From NCBI GenBank assembly GCA_965221985.1, contig OZ244928.1:2976001-3040000 (forward strand): a DNA stretch of 64,000 bases, given 5' to 3'. This document shows positions 1 to 9,153 of the stretch, in pieces. Each line of letters starts with the position of its first letter. Position 1 is the stretch's first letter. Origin of the DNA: J054 sp965221985. GTDB taxonomy: Bacteria > Pseudomonadota > Gammaproteobacteria > Steroidobacterales > GCA-2729495. Made by a program: the position numbers and the translations under genes. Under the pieces are notes generated by a model. That model did not search any database. It saw only the letters and a list, made by a program, of their open reading frames with translations, and had not been told where the DNA came from.

Positions 1-217
1 CGGCGGCAACGAGCAATCCGCCGCCGGAAAAACGATACTGCAAAGACGCGCGGCGCTGATCGCTGGCACCCGCTACAAAAAAGTCGGCACGGTTCAAATC
101 GTGCACAGCATGCAGTGCACGAAACGAACCCTCCGTAGCCAAACTGTCGGAGACGTTGTCGCATGCCGCCAAAGCCATCGTCGCGGATACCACGAGCAAG
201 AGGACCAATCTCGACAT
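1..217 (-). CDS. N-terminal part of a lipoprotein, possibly DUF4397-like (cut by window edge)
   Basis: Only the first 72 codons are inside the window. The reading frame starts MSRLVLLLVVSATMALAACD, a lipoprotein signal peptide with lipobox LAAC, preceded by GGAG about 7 bases before the ATG at 217. The mature part (FRALHAVHDLNRADFFVAG) resembles the start of DUF4397 domains, which open with an R-x-x-H-A motif. The family call is a weak inference from about 20 residues; export as a lipoprotein is better supported. Confidence 0.6.
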   Translation of the reverse strand, partial: MSRLVLLLVVSATMALAACDNVSDSLATEGSFRALHAVHDLNRADFFVAGASDQRRASLQYRFSGGGLLVAA

Positions 218-329
218 CTAGCAACTCCTGGGAAAATCAAAAGCCGGCACGGTAGCTAAACTATCCGCGCGATCAGGCACTCTACGACCTGATGCATTGC
301 CGGGCAATAACGTACGCCAACCAAGGGAA

Positions 330-788
330 CTAGCGTTGGTCGTACAAAGAAACCTCGCCCGTTTCATCAAAAGCCAATACTTCGTATGGCTGGCGCTGAT
401 CGCCCACCTCCATCCCTGGCGACCCGACTGGCATTTCGGGTACGGCAAGGCCGGCAATTTTTGGTTTTTCCCGCAGCAAGCGCTGCACTAGGTCACCGGG
501 CACGTGACCCTCAACCACATAGCCTTCGACAATAGCCGTGTGGCAAGACTGGAGTCTTGGCGGTACTGCATGACTACGCTTTATGGGGCTTAAATCGTCC
601 ATATTCTCGGTGAAAACTTCAAATCCGTGGGCCTCTAGGTGACGTACCCATTTTTCACAACAACCGCAGCTTGGTGTTTTATAGACGATGATTTCCGCGG
701 TTTCCTCAGCTAGCGCGCCAATGCAATAGAGATGCATCAGCAAAGCCACGGCGAGCAGTCTTGTTGAAGTTTTTATCACAGCACCCAT
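330..788 (-). CDS. DUF411 family metal-associated periplasmic protein
   Basis: 152 residues with an N-terminal signal peptide (about residues 1-27, ending ALA-EE). The mature protein has the DUF411 signature: the YKTPSCGCCEKW cysteine cluster, then the MDDLSPIK stretch, LQSCHTAIVEGYVVEGHVP, and the C-terminal GMEVGDQ...YEVLAFD segment. Members of this family are often found beside copper-handling genes, and the CGCC and SCH motifs are plausible metal ligands. No copper genes are next to it here, so a metal role is inferred from the family only. It appears monocistronic. Confidence 0.85.
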   Translation of the reverse strand: MGAVIKTSTRLLAVALLMHLYCIGALAEETAEIIVYKTPSCGCCEKWVRHLEAHGFEVFTENMDDLSPIKRSHAVPPRLQSCHTAIVEGYVVEGHVPGDLVQRLLREKPKIAGLAVPEMPVGSPGMEVGDQRQPYEVLAFDETGEVSLYDQR

Positions 789-1073
789 CCCATCAGTATT
801 CGCTAAAAATGATAGCTTACTTGCGCCCCATGCGGCGAATAAATCGCTAGAGACGTCGGGGCACCAGATTCCGCAACGGCACCGCCATGCCGCGAACCCG
901 AACTTTGAGCGCGTTTGATGGCAAAGTCGCCAAATTCCCTAAATGGCCGGCAACCCCGGTACGTATACACCTAATCTCGACCAAACCCTATTGGCGCAGC
1001 GAAAATGTTCAATCCCGCAGCGCGAGGGGCTAAGCTAGAACAGCTTGTCCAAGCCGGACTCGGAGCATTGTCC

Positions 1074-1439
1074 ATGATGGAACATTTTAAACTGGTTCTT
1101 CCCGAACACATGAATCACTACGGTTTCTTATTCGGCGGCTACTTGCTGCACTGGATTGATGAATTCGCGTACATCACCGCCGCCGTGGATTTCCCCGATC
1201 ATCGCTTCGTGACCGTTGCCATGGACAACGTGGAGTTTCGCGAACGAATTATCACGGGTGAAGTGCTGCGCTTCGCCGTCACGCGTGCGCGCGTCGGTAC
1301 GACTTCTGTTCAGTATCTGCTGCAAGCTTTTGGCATGGTGCATAGCAAGAACCTGGAGAAAGTCTTGTTTGAGACTCGGGTGATCTTCGTCAATGTGGAC
1401 GCCCAGGGTGACAAGACACCGATTAGGCAAGCGACATGA
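1074..1439 (+). CDS. Hotdog-fold acyl-CoA thioesterase (YciA-like)
   Basis: About 121 residues. MEHFKLVLPEHMNHYGFLFGGYLLHWIDEFAYITA matches the N-terminal part of hotdog acyl-CoA thioesterases, where the G-x-x-F/L-FGG-x-L-L-x-W-x-D motif forms the active-site helix with the catalytic Asp. An upstream ATG at 1005 would add 23 residues, but the ATG at 1074 has GGAG eight bases before it and starts exactly where the domain begins. Likely cytoplasmic, hydrolysing acyl-CoA thioesters; chain length cannot be told. It stands alone. Confidence 0.8.
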   Translation: MMEHFKLVLPEHMNHYGFLFGGYLLHWIDEFAYITAAVDFPDHRFVTVAMDNVEFRERIITGEVLRFAVTRARVGTTSVQYLLQAFGMVHSKNLEKVLFETRVIFVNVDAQGDKTPIRQAT

Positions 1440-1553
1440 TGCTGGACGGAGGCTAGTCGCCGCATTCGACTCAATCACGAATCCGCATTGCCGCGGCGTG
1501 GGCTAGACCCGGTTACGAAACCCACCACCGGCGGTCGGTAGCGAGCGTAAGAA

Positions 1554-3791
1554 TCATCCCGCCCCATCCGACGAACACCTCGGCATGCGATTTTCGTAGA
1601 GCAAGACACGATGGTGATCCCAACCGATAGACAAGACATCTAAATCACCGTCCGCATCCACATCCCTGACCACGGCCCCGTCGTGATGCTCGTCGCCGCG
1701 ATAGATAAGATGTTGCTGCCATGCCAAACCTTTGCCGTCGGCATTTTCGAACCAATAGATGGCTGCATTTTCTGGCCTTTGGCGATCATGTTCGCCGACC
1801 ACGAGATCCTGATCGCCATCCAGGTCCAAATCACCAACACCGACGCTCATGGGCCCGGTCACCTCAGCCACTGGATGTTCAATCCATGCGTCTGTAGCGA
1901 CCGCGCCCCTTTCATACCAAGCCACAGTTCCGAGCTGGCTGACAGCTTGATAGCCAATGACGACGTCCTGATTTCCATCGCCATTGATATCAGCCACCAA
2001 ATTACGATCGGGCAACGCTTCGGTACGATGCAAGACTCGTTCTTCCCAGGCTTGTTCGGTGTTGCGCAACCATCGCGTCCCGAGCAGCAGATCCTTTCGA
2101 CCATCCCCATCAAGATCCGCGGTCGTGAGCGCTTCATCCTGCGATTTCTCGCTTATCACCTCATGCCGCCAATCCGGTGACCTGGGGTCGTCCGCGGGTT
2201 GCAAAAATTGGACGCCTTCGCCGGCTTTGTGGAATGACAGCGCGATACCTGGCCCGGACCCGGCAGGTCCAGCATTAATCAGACTGGCACCCTGAAGAAA
2301 ATCACCACTCACGGTGGCGGCTTCCGTCAGGGAGAATTCCCCTGCGCCATTGCCGAACCCGATCACCAAATTCTCAGCCGATTTCAGCTCATGGCCGCTG
2401 CTACCCGCGAGATCCAGTAATCCATCGCCATTAAAATCGGCCGCCAGAGCGAAGTTGGCAAAGCCCTGGGCAACGGCGATGCGCGGCCAGCTTGTGCTGA
2501 GGCGACCGGGATTTCGATACCAGAAAGCTCCCGTTACGATGTCCGTCAGGCCGTCGCCGTTCAAATCCTCAGCACCCATCAAGACTGCGCGGCCAGGCCG
2601 GTCTCCATCAATGAGCCAACGGCGCCAGGCCTGGGGTGCCGATGGACAGGATTCGTTGAACCAAATTCGTGGTGTTTGGTGCTCGCCTTTGTGATTGGCG
2701 CCGAACAGGTCCATATCACCATCAGCATCCAAATCGGCGGTCTTCAGGCCATGGGAGCCTTCTTGATCAATCACCATTTTTTCCCAATGCAGTTCGGGAC
2801 CACGATTCAAGTACACGCTCAGAGCGTCCGGATCTTGCCCCTGATGCATCTCGGCCGTGATTACGTCCACGCGCCCGTCCAAATCCATATCAGCCACGGC
2901 CAAGCTATGCATGACGGCCTCTACATCGTCCTCCACAACATACTCGGGCCAGGCCCCATTGTGATCTGCCTGACCGGCGAACCAAGAGACCCGATAACGC
3001 TGACCTTTCAGTTCCGCCGGCGTGAGGACAACATCCAGACGCTCATCCTGATTGAGATCAGCGACAGCGATTACCACATGCGGCCAATCCCAGTCCTTCC
3101 CGTAACGATGTTCACGCCACTCGGGCAGGGACGTGTCGGCATCGGGCAGATTTTGGTACCAATAACCCGCCACTAACACATCGGGCCGGGCATCGTCATT
3201 CAAGTCGGCTACGGCCAAGCCCTCGCCCTCTGGAACCTTCAGACTCGCGCTCTTCCATCTCCCGCCGGGCTGCTGGTAGTAGAAGAAAATTTTGCTTCCA
3301 GAACCTTTAAACGCGCTTTGATCGCGGCCCACAAGATCAAGTAAACCATCGCCGTCGATGTCGACGGCTTCTATGTCATGCAAGGCTTGTTTTGCGACAA
3401 CTTGTGCTGACCAGTCTGGGCCGCGATAAAAAACTACGGCATCGCGGGTGATAGCCACGATATCCGGGCCACCATCAGCGTCAATATCGGCAATGGCAAG
3501 ATCCGTCCCAAATCGCTCGCCCTCCGCAATAATTCGTGCCTGATAGTCCGGACCCAGATAGGCCACCAATACGCCACTCTTTTGATAGGCAACCAGCAAA
3601 TCCACGACGGCATCGCCATTGATGTCACCGATGGCCTTGCCCCAGGGCCTATCGTATTTATCGACCAGTTCGAGTCGCTTGAAAGTCGGAATAACATTGC
3701 TGCTATCCGCTGGATCACCACAAGCGCTTAGTAAGAATGCGGCACAACAGCCTAAGGAAACAAGGTAACGGTGCAGCTGTGACCAATCCAT
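1554..3791 (-). CDS. Large FG-GAP/VCBS repeat lipoprotein
   Basis: About 745 residues from the ATG at 3791. That start gives MDWSQLHRYLVSLGCCAAFL followed by lipobox LLSAC, a good lipoprotein signal. A start at 3902 is possible but would overlap the upstream gene and bury the signal peptide. The rest is a run of FG-GAP-type repeats: I count about 13 calcium-binding loops of the form D-x-D/N-x-D-G-x-x-D (DINGDAVVD, DIDGDGLLD, DLNGDGLTD, DLDGDGRKD, DVDADGDLD and others), spaced through the whole length. This suggests one or two beta-propellers on the cell surface or in the periplasm, stabilised by calcium. The ligand or substrate is unknown. It lies 28 bases downstream of the methyltransferase gene on the same strand. 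Confidence 0.85.
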   Translation of the reverse strand: MDWSQLHRYLVSLGCCAAFLLSACGDPADSSNVIPTFKRLELVDKYDRPWGKAIGDINGDAVVDLLVAYQKSGVLVAYLGPDYQARIIAEGERFGTDLAIADIDADGGPDIVAITRDAVVFYRGPDWSAQVVAKQALHDIEAVDIDGDGLLDLVGRDQSAFKGSGSKIFFYYQQPGGRWKSASLKVPEGEGLAVADLNDDARPDVLVAGYWYQNLPDADTSLPEWREHRYGKDWDWPHVVIAVADLNQDERLDVVLTPAELKGQRYRVSWFAGQADHNGAWPEYVVEDDVEAVMHSLAVADMDLDGRVDVITAEMHQGQDPDALSVYLNRGPELHWEKMVIDQEGSHGLKTADLDADGDMDLFGANHKGEHQTPRIWFNESCPSAPQAWRRWLIDGDRPGRAVLMGAEDLNGDGLTDIVTGAFWYRNPGRLSTSWPRIAVAQGFANFALAADFNGDGLLDLAGSSGHELKSAENLVIGFGNGAGEFSLTEAATVSGDFLQGASLINAGPAGSGPGIALSFHKAGEGVQFLQPADDPRSPDWRHEVISEKSQDEALTTADLDGDGRKDLLLGTRWLRNTEQAWEERVLHRTEALPDRNLVADINGDGNQDVVIGYQAVSQLGTVAWYERGAVATDAWIEHPVAEVTGPMSVGVGDLDLDGDQDLVVGEHDRQRPENAAIYWFENADGKGLAWQQHLIYRGDEHHDGAVVRDVDADGDLDVLSIGWDHHRVLLYENRMPRCSSDGAG

Positions 3792-3819
3792 CTGGCCAAT
3801 TCTCACTGGCGAGAAAAAC

Positions 3820-5064
3820 TCAAAAAACTTCGAGTTCAGGAATAGGTACGACGAACCGGGCACCCCAGTCGCGAACAGCCCCCATGCTCTCACTGATTTC
3901 ATCGCGGAGATTCCAGGGAAGAATCAATATGTAGTCCGGCTTGGTACTGAAAATTCTATCCGGTGGATAAATAGGAATATGTGTACCCGGCGTATAAGTT
4001 CCCTGCTTAGACTCTGCCCGGTCAACGGTATACTCCAGAAAGTCACTGCGTATTCCACAGTAATTTAAAAGCGTGTTGCCTTTGCCGGGTGCGCCATAAC
4101 CCACCACAGATTTACCGGCGCGCTTCTGCATGATGAGAAATTCCAGCAAGGAACTCTTTATCTCATGAACTCGATCCTGGAAATCCGTGTAAGTATCAAG
4201 TTTCAACAAGCCTGCTTGCCTTTCCTTACCGAGCAACTTTTCTATGGCGCCAGTTTTGGCCCGCGCACCGCCAGCATGCTGTCCGTAAATCCGAATTGAG
4301 CCCCCGTGGGTGGTAAGCTCTTTGACATGAAAGAGTTCCAAGCCATGCTTGGCAAACACTTGCCGCACGGCATGCAGAGAAAAGTATGAAAAATGTTCGT
4401 GATAAATGGTATCGAACTCGAGTTTTTGCATTAGACGCAATAAATGCGGGAACTCGAAAGTGAATAAGCCGTCTGCAGACAATAGGATCTTTATTCCTTG
4501 AATAAAATCTCGCAGGGTCGGCGTATGTGCCAATACGTTGTTCCCTAATATAAGATCGCCCGTACCGCGTGCTGACAATAGACTTGTCGCGGTATGCGCG
4601 CCAAAGAACTCGCCGACGGTTTCTATTCCGCGCGCCCGGGCTGCATCGGCAACACCACCCGCCGGCTCGATGCCATAACAGGAAATATTTCGCGCCACGA
4701 AATGCTGCAACAAGTAGCCGTCATTGCTCGCGATTTCGACGACTTTTGAGTCTTCCCCGATCCCATGATCAGCGACTACGTGATCGACGTAGGCCTTGGC
4801 GTGCGCCACCCAACTAGACGAACAAGAAGAAAAATAGGGGTAGTCACGATTGAATATATCCGACGGCGCCACGAATTCATCGAGCTGCACCAGGAAACAC
4901 TGGTCGCAGACATAAACCATCAGCGGGAAAAAGGACTCTCTCTCCAAGAGCTGGTCAGGCAGCACGCGGCTCTGACACAACGGTGACATGCCTAGGTCGA
5001 TAAATGAGTTTGTCAGCTTTGCCCCACAGGCTCTGCAGACGGAACCACTATTTTGGCGAGTCAT
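3820..5064 (-). CDS. SAM-dependent C-methyltransferase with N-terminal zinc-binding domain (TylCIII/NovU-like)
   Basis: About 414 residues from the ATG at 5064 (a GTG at 5145 is the alternative; the domain begins right after 5064). The N-terminus has a zinc-binding module (CRACG near residue 10 and CDQC near residue 50), followed by a methyltransferase core (VVEIASNDGYLLQHF is the SAM-binding motif I; GIEPAGG follows) and a C-terminal domain (VVGYGAPGKGNTLLNYCGI, near residues 310-330). This three-part layout is that of sugar C-methyltransferases acting on nucleotide-linked keto-sugars. No other sugar nucleotide genes are near, so the substrate is open. Probably co-transcribed with the FG-GAP lipoprotein gene downstream. 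Confidence 0.85.
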   Translation of the reverse strand: MTRQNSGSVCRACGAKLTNSFIDLGMSPLCQSRVLPDQLLERESFFPLMVYVCDQCFLVQLDEFVAPSDIFNRDYPYFSSCSSSWVAHAKAYVDHVVADHGIGEDSKVVEIASNDGYLLQHFVARNISCYGIEPAGGVADAARARGIETVGEFFGAHTATSLLSARGTGDLILGNNVLAHTPTLRDFIQGIKILLSADGLFTFEFPHLLRLMQKLEFDTIYHEHFSYFSLHAVRQVFAKHGLELFHVKELTTHGGSIRIYGQHAGGARAKTGAIEKLLGKERQAGLLKLDTYTDFQDRVHEIKSSLLEFLIMQKRAGKSVVGYGAPGKGNTLLNYCGIRSDFLEYTVDRAESKQGTYTPGTHIPIYPPDRIFSTKPDYILILPWNLRDEISESMGAVRDWGARFVVPIPELEVF

Positions 5065-5622
5065 TATTGGAATTCTTCTATAAAGTGCTGCCGCTCTAGG
5101 ACTATACCTAACAGTGGGAAGATTCAGAATTTCCGGATTAATCACGCTTGCCGATTTATCGGTCGCGTCATGGCCATGTTGTAAGATTTTGCGTCAATGG
5201 CTCACGCACAGACTTGGATTACGCGGTATTTATTCAAGGGCATTCGCCCCGTCCAAGCGAACCACTCATGTGAATGATTTTCTAGAAACAGAGGCTAAAT
5301 TTCTGTTTGGCCGAGATTTGCTGAATTCTCCCTCGGAGCACAATCACGCGACCGCCGCACATAGACTAAATCTAGTGAGGGTCGAAAAAAACGCACCAAT
5401 TTGATGCCGCCCACTCTCTGAACAAGGCCACCAAGTATCGGTCACCTGGCGTCGTTCCGAAAAACTGATCAATCGATGCGCAACTTCGGATAGCCGGATT
5501 CGACAATTCCTGCCTTTGCCTGAAGAGTTAAACTGCCATTGCTGATGGAGTTTGCGCCGCGGTTATCGGGAACGGGCGAAAGATGACGGCGCCTAGAATC
5601 GAGCATCAGCGAGTTGAGGCTG
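5065..5622. other. Intergenic stretch with no supported gene
   Basis: About 560 bases between the methyltransferase gene and the small lipoprotein gene. Short open frames exist but have no ribosome binding site, signal peptide or recognisable motif. No tRNA, hairpin-plus-T-run terminator or repeat is seen. It must hold the promoter of the methyltransferase operon. Confidence 0.4.
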
Positions 5623-6030
5623 CTACTGAGTCTCACCGGGCGAGATCATCTTGCCGATTTCCGACAAAGGGACTAGCTTCAAGTAACTACGCGCCGGACG
5701 CTTTAGAAAAAGAGTCAGCCCGCTTTCTGAATCCCGCACCCAAAATGCTTCCCAGCGTTCCTCACCCAGCCGGTTGAGTTCTTGTTCCAGCAATTGATTT
5801 TCAGTGGCCGCAATAAAGGTAACTCGATATTCCCAATCGCCCACACGCTGAAGATCTTCGCGGGCCCATTCCACCGGGTCCTCGGGAGCACGCTTCATGG
5901 CTTCGTCGTATAAACGTTCCAGTTCTTGTCGTGCGCGATCCACCTGCGAGGGCTTATCGCTAGCGCGCTCGCAAGCGCTGCCAGCGAAACCGAGAACCAG
6001 TATCAACGCAATTCTTAGGCCAGCGTGCAT
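5623..6030 (-). CDS. Small lipoprotein of unknown function
   Basis: 135 residues with a strong ribosome binding site (GGAGG eight bases before the ATG at 6030). A lipoprotein signal is present (LGFAGSAC). The mature protein is charged and probably helical at first (residues 30-65, rich in E, R and D), then has a compact part with YRVTFIAATENQLLEQELNRLGEERWEAFWV, which resembles the short alpha/beta fold seen in DUF4177-type proteins (E-x-x-L-N-x-L-G-x-E-G/R-W). That likeness is my inference. The gene stands alone. Confidence 0.7.
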   Translation of the reverse strand: MHAGLRIALILVLGFAGSACERASDKPSQVDRARQELERLYDEAMKRAPEDPVEWAREDLQRVGDWEYRVTFIAATENQLLEQELNRLGEERWEAFWVRDSESGLTLFLKRPARSYLKLVPLSEIGKMISPGETQ

Positions 6031-6433
6031 TGTTCAATCCTCCGTCTGTAGCGAATTATCTTATGGGCGGTGACGACGGCGTGGCAACAGGCCGAGCAGC
6101 GGGTCTAGTTGCCAAACCCACCGAGTATCGCTTGCCTGATCCTGCCGACACGAAGAAAATTCCGCTTGATCGATAAATAGCTTCTTACGGCCATGAAGCA
6201 GAACCGCGAAATTCGGATATATCGGCTTCAGCCGTTAAATACGAGCTGGCCCCTCAACTCTTAGAAACCTAGTGACCTGCGTCAGCCAAGAATGAAAATC
6301 GTTTCGTTGGCCGCAGTGACGGCTCGGGTCTCGCCTAGGAGGCCAAGCAGAATGCCTATGAATGCCGGTAGCGTGCTCCGGCGTCAGCACGAAGAATGCC
6401 ACGCAATCGGCGACCAGCATCGCTGTAATATCG
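6031..6433. other. Intergenic stretch with no supported gene
   Basis: About 400 bases between the TonB receptor gene and the small lipoprotein gene, both on the minus strand. I see no frame with a convincing start, no RNA gene and no clear terminator hairpin. Confidence 0.35.
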
Positions 6434-8665
6434 CTAGCGCCCCACCCCAAAGCGGTACTCAGCCGTCACGCCCAACTGACGGCCCCGCGGCAAATGCGCT
6501 TGGAAAGCACGGCGCGTAAAAAAGCGGTTGAAATCTACAATCCGTAAAACCGAATCCACAGTGTCGTCATCGGTCAGATTCTTAACCCAGACGCTCAATA
6601 ACCACTGCTCATTCTCAATACCCGCGCGAACATTGACGCGACTAGAGCCGCCGGTCTCGGCTAAATTAAAGACTTGCGCGTAGCGACTTGATTCGAAGTT
6701 GTAGTCGGCCCTAAAGTACCAATCAAAATCACTATTCAAAGCTTGGCGGTAATCCAAGGATGCAGCTAATGTGTGCTCCGGCGCGTTTGGCGTCGTGTTA
6801 CCTCGCAAGGATCCCCCGCCGGGCTCACCCAATATGCTGGCACATTCCTCGTCTTCCCCGAAGAATGCACCGTACTCCAGATCACAGGCTCGAATGATTT
6901 CTACGTCAGTGTAGCCATAGGCCAAGCTCAAGCTAAGCCGGTCGATAAGCTGCCAGCGCGCCGTTAGCTCGCTGCCGAATATTTCCGTCTTACCCAAATT
7001 GGTAATGAGCGGAATGCTGTCGGCCATTCCCAAGCTGTCGGTAAATTCCTCGGTCCGGGTTAGCTGCTGATCGGACCAGTCAATAAAAAATGCCGCCAAC
7101 TCCAGATATAGCCGGCTGTTCAGCAAATTAAATTTGGTGCCAATTTCGTAGTTCCAAGCCTCTTCTTCATCGTAGGCTAGGAACCTTCCCAATCTCTGAC
7201 GCTCTCCCGCCGGGACATCCGCAGCCAGCAGGCCTGGATTAAAGCCGCCGGGCTTATTGCCCAAAGCAGCGGACAGATAGACTTGACCTGAATCGGCAAA
7301 GCGCCATCGCAGTGAGAAACGCGGCGTAACACTGTTGAAGTTTTCGCTGAGGCGTCCATTGATCCCCGTGACAGACTTATCATCCTCGGCCCAACGCAAT
7401 TCGACGCCTGCCGTCAGCACCTCGTTCAAGTCCCAGTCGATGGATCCAAAGATCGCGGCGTTCTCTATTTCCTCAATATTGATATCGGTGGGGTCAATTC
7501 TTTCCCCATCGTAGTAGTAAGCACCCACGAGCCAACGAACTCGAGTGTCCGCCGACGAAACCAAGCGCAATTCTTGAGACCAGGTATCCCAGACCCAATT
7601 CACTAGCATCGTAGAATCGACGAAAGGACCGAAACCAATTTGCGGCCCAAAATCCAACAGCCAATTTTCTTGTTCTTTTGTGATTGAACTGATCGACGTC
7701 AAGCTTGCGAAATCAAATTTCCAATCCATGGTCAAACTACTGCGGAATGTTTGCCGCTCAATGCCGTACTTGTTTTCTGGTAGCAGATCAATGGCGACCG
7801 AGTCAGAAGCATCTACCTCACCGCAGTAGTAGCCGCGGGCGATATTTTCGAAACAGTTGAGTTCGTCTGCCTGAACTTCTAACCAATTCGTCGGATGACC
7901 GTCATTGTCCTCGAAATAGGTCAAGCGAAGCAGAGCACTAAATGCGTCGCCCGGCGTCCAAAACAAGCTGCCATAGCCGCCTGTAGTTTCCTCTTGGCCA
8001 ATCTCTCCGCCGCCGGGACCGGTGTTGGCATACTCTCCACCATAGGTATAAACGCGAGCACCCGCGTCAAAGGCCAGCGTGTCTTTGATAATTGGACCAC
8101 TTAGATAGGCTCGCGTTTCGTACTCTTCATGTTCAGCGCCTGTCGCGGCAAGCTTTCCTGACCATTCATTGCCCGGTTTGCGCGTCACATAGTTGACGGC
8201 CCCAGCCAAGGTCGCGCGACCGAAGAGGGCCGACTGTGGCCCTTTCAAAACTTCGACTCGCTCAATGTTGTCCAGCGGTGTGCTCGATAATGATCCCGCC
8301 ACGAAAACCCCATCAACGAACAGTCCCACCGTGTTTTCACCCCGCACGATGGACTGTCCGCGAATGGCGGGCCGATCTAGAACGCGACCGAACGTGGGCC
8401 GGAACGACAAATTGGGCGACAGCAGGGCAAGCTCGAATATTCCCCTGGCGCCGGTCTTCGTCATGAGCTCTTCATCGTAGACATCAATGGCAAAGGGCAC
8501 TTCCCACGGCGCTTCTTCCCGCTTGCGCGCGGTGACCACGATTTCTTCTAGCGGGGCTACCGCGGCTTGCGCCCAGGCCGTGGTCGGAATCGAGGTTTGC
8601 ACCGCAAACGTCAGCGCGGCTACAGCGATTAATCGGCCAGCAAGGGAGTAGCGAAAGACCATCAT
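6434..8665 (-). CDS. TonB-dependent outer-membrane receptor
   Basis: 743 residues. A signal peptide (about residues 1-32, ending TTAWAQA) is followed by a plug domain that opens with EEIVVTARKREE and contains the usual RGQSIVRGENTVGLFVDGVF and IERVEVLKGPQSALFGRATLAGAVNYVTRKP. The remainder is a long beta-barrel ending in a short final strand (VTAEYRFGVGR). Length and motifs fit outer-membrane receptors of the catecholate-siderophore or general substrate type. No neighbouring transport or regulatory gene points to a substrate. The ATG at 8665 has a purine-rich GGAG upstream. Confidence 0.93.
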   Translation of the reverse strand: MMVFRYSLAGRLIAVAALTFAVQTSIPTTAWAQAAVAPLEEIVVTARKREEAPWEVPFAIDVYDEELMTKTGARGIFELALLSPNLSFRPTFGRVLDRPAIRGQSIVRGENTVGLFVDGVFVAGSLSSTPLDNIERVEVLKGPQSALFGRATLAGAVNYVTRKPGNEWSGKLAATGAEHEEYETRAYLSGPIIKDTLAFDAGARVYTYGGEYANTGPGGGEIGQEETTGGYGSLFWTPGDAFSALLRLTYFEDNDGHPTNWLEVQADELNCFENIARGYYCGEVDASDSVAIDLLPENKYGIERQTFRSSLTMDWKFDFASLTSISSITKEQENWLLDFGPQIGFGPFVDSTMLVNWVWDTWSQELRLVSSADTRVRWLVGAYYYDGERIDPTDINIEEIENAAIFGSIDWDLNEVLTAGVELRWAEDDKSVTGINGRLSENFNSVTPRFSLRWRFADSGQVYLSAALGNKPGGFNPGLLAADVPAGERQRLGRFLAYDEEEAWNYEIGTKFNLLNSRLYLELAAFFIDWSDQQLTRTEEFTDSLGMADSIPLITNLGKTEIFGSELTARWQLIDRLSLSLAYGYTDVEIIRACDLEYGAFFGEDEECASILGEPGGGSLRGNTTPNAPEHTLAASLDYRQALNSDFDWYFRADYNFESSRYAQVFNLAETGGSSRVNVRAGIENEQWLLSVWVKNLTDDDTVDSVLRIVDFNRFFTRRAFQAHLPRGRQLGVTAEYRFGVGR

Positions 8666-8883
8666 AGAGGTGGCTCCATCTGACTGTTACTCAAGAAGAC
8701 AGCCAGCATTCCCGCTTGATCGCGAAAGTGGTCACGACTTGTCTGGTACGCGATTATAGTGAGATGAATTCCCTTGCACAGGCATTAATGTTGGACTGGG
8801 CAAAATCGTCCACGAACTCTGTCCGTGTTCGCAACATGATTGGGAGCAAGACACCTAGCTAGGCTTATGGGGGCTTCAATGGC

Positions 8884-9153
8884 CTACTTGGCAAAGTAGT
8901 CAGGCGGCTCCTCGAGACACGAACTTCCCGGAGTCGGTACATCCGCCGAGGGTGTGTCGGGTATTTCCAGGGACGGACGGCGGATCTGTTCTAAATCGGG
9001 GGGCACCTTCAAGGGCGGCGCATTTCTGCTGGCTTGGTATTCCTCGGGTTTACTACAACTGGCCTGACGATCGCCAAAGCAAGCGGTCAAACCAACTCCG
9101 GCTATAACGGCCAAGATTAGACAACGCAAAAAATGCTGAGCGGTTCTGCGCAC
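8884..9153 (-). CDS. Short BamC-like lipoprotein (N-terminal segment only)
   Basis: 89 residues starting at a GTG that shares one base with the dapA stop codon. It has a lipoprotein signal (VGLTAC) and then RNAPPLKVPPDLEQIRRPSLEIP. The segment P-L-x-V-P-P-D-L is the hallmark of the unstructured N-terminal part of BamC, the lipoprotein of the outer-membrane beta-barrel assembly machine, and bamC lies directly behind dapA in many gammaproteobacteria. The two folded C-terminal domains of BamC are missing here, so this is either a minimal BamC, which would still be able to contact BamD, or a shortened relic. Motif and synteny together make the call fairly firm; function of the short form is inference. 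Confidence 0.7.
   Translation of the reverse strand: MRRTAQHFLRCLILAVIAGVGLTACFGDRQASCSKPEEYQASRNAPPLKVPPDLEQIRRPSLEIPDTPSADVPTPGSSCLEEPPDYFAK

Noticed and set aside
1683..3176. Plus-strand genes inside the FG-GAP region
   Set aside because: Long open frames opposite the repeat gene are by-products of its repetitive, GC-rich codons; no signal peptide, motif or ribosome site supports them.
5114..5404. 96-residue plus-strand frame upstream of the methyltransferase
   Set aside because: No ribosome site, no recognisable features, and it overlaps the region expected to hold the methyltransferase promoter.
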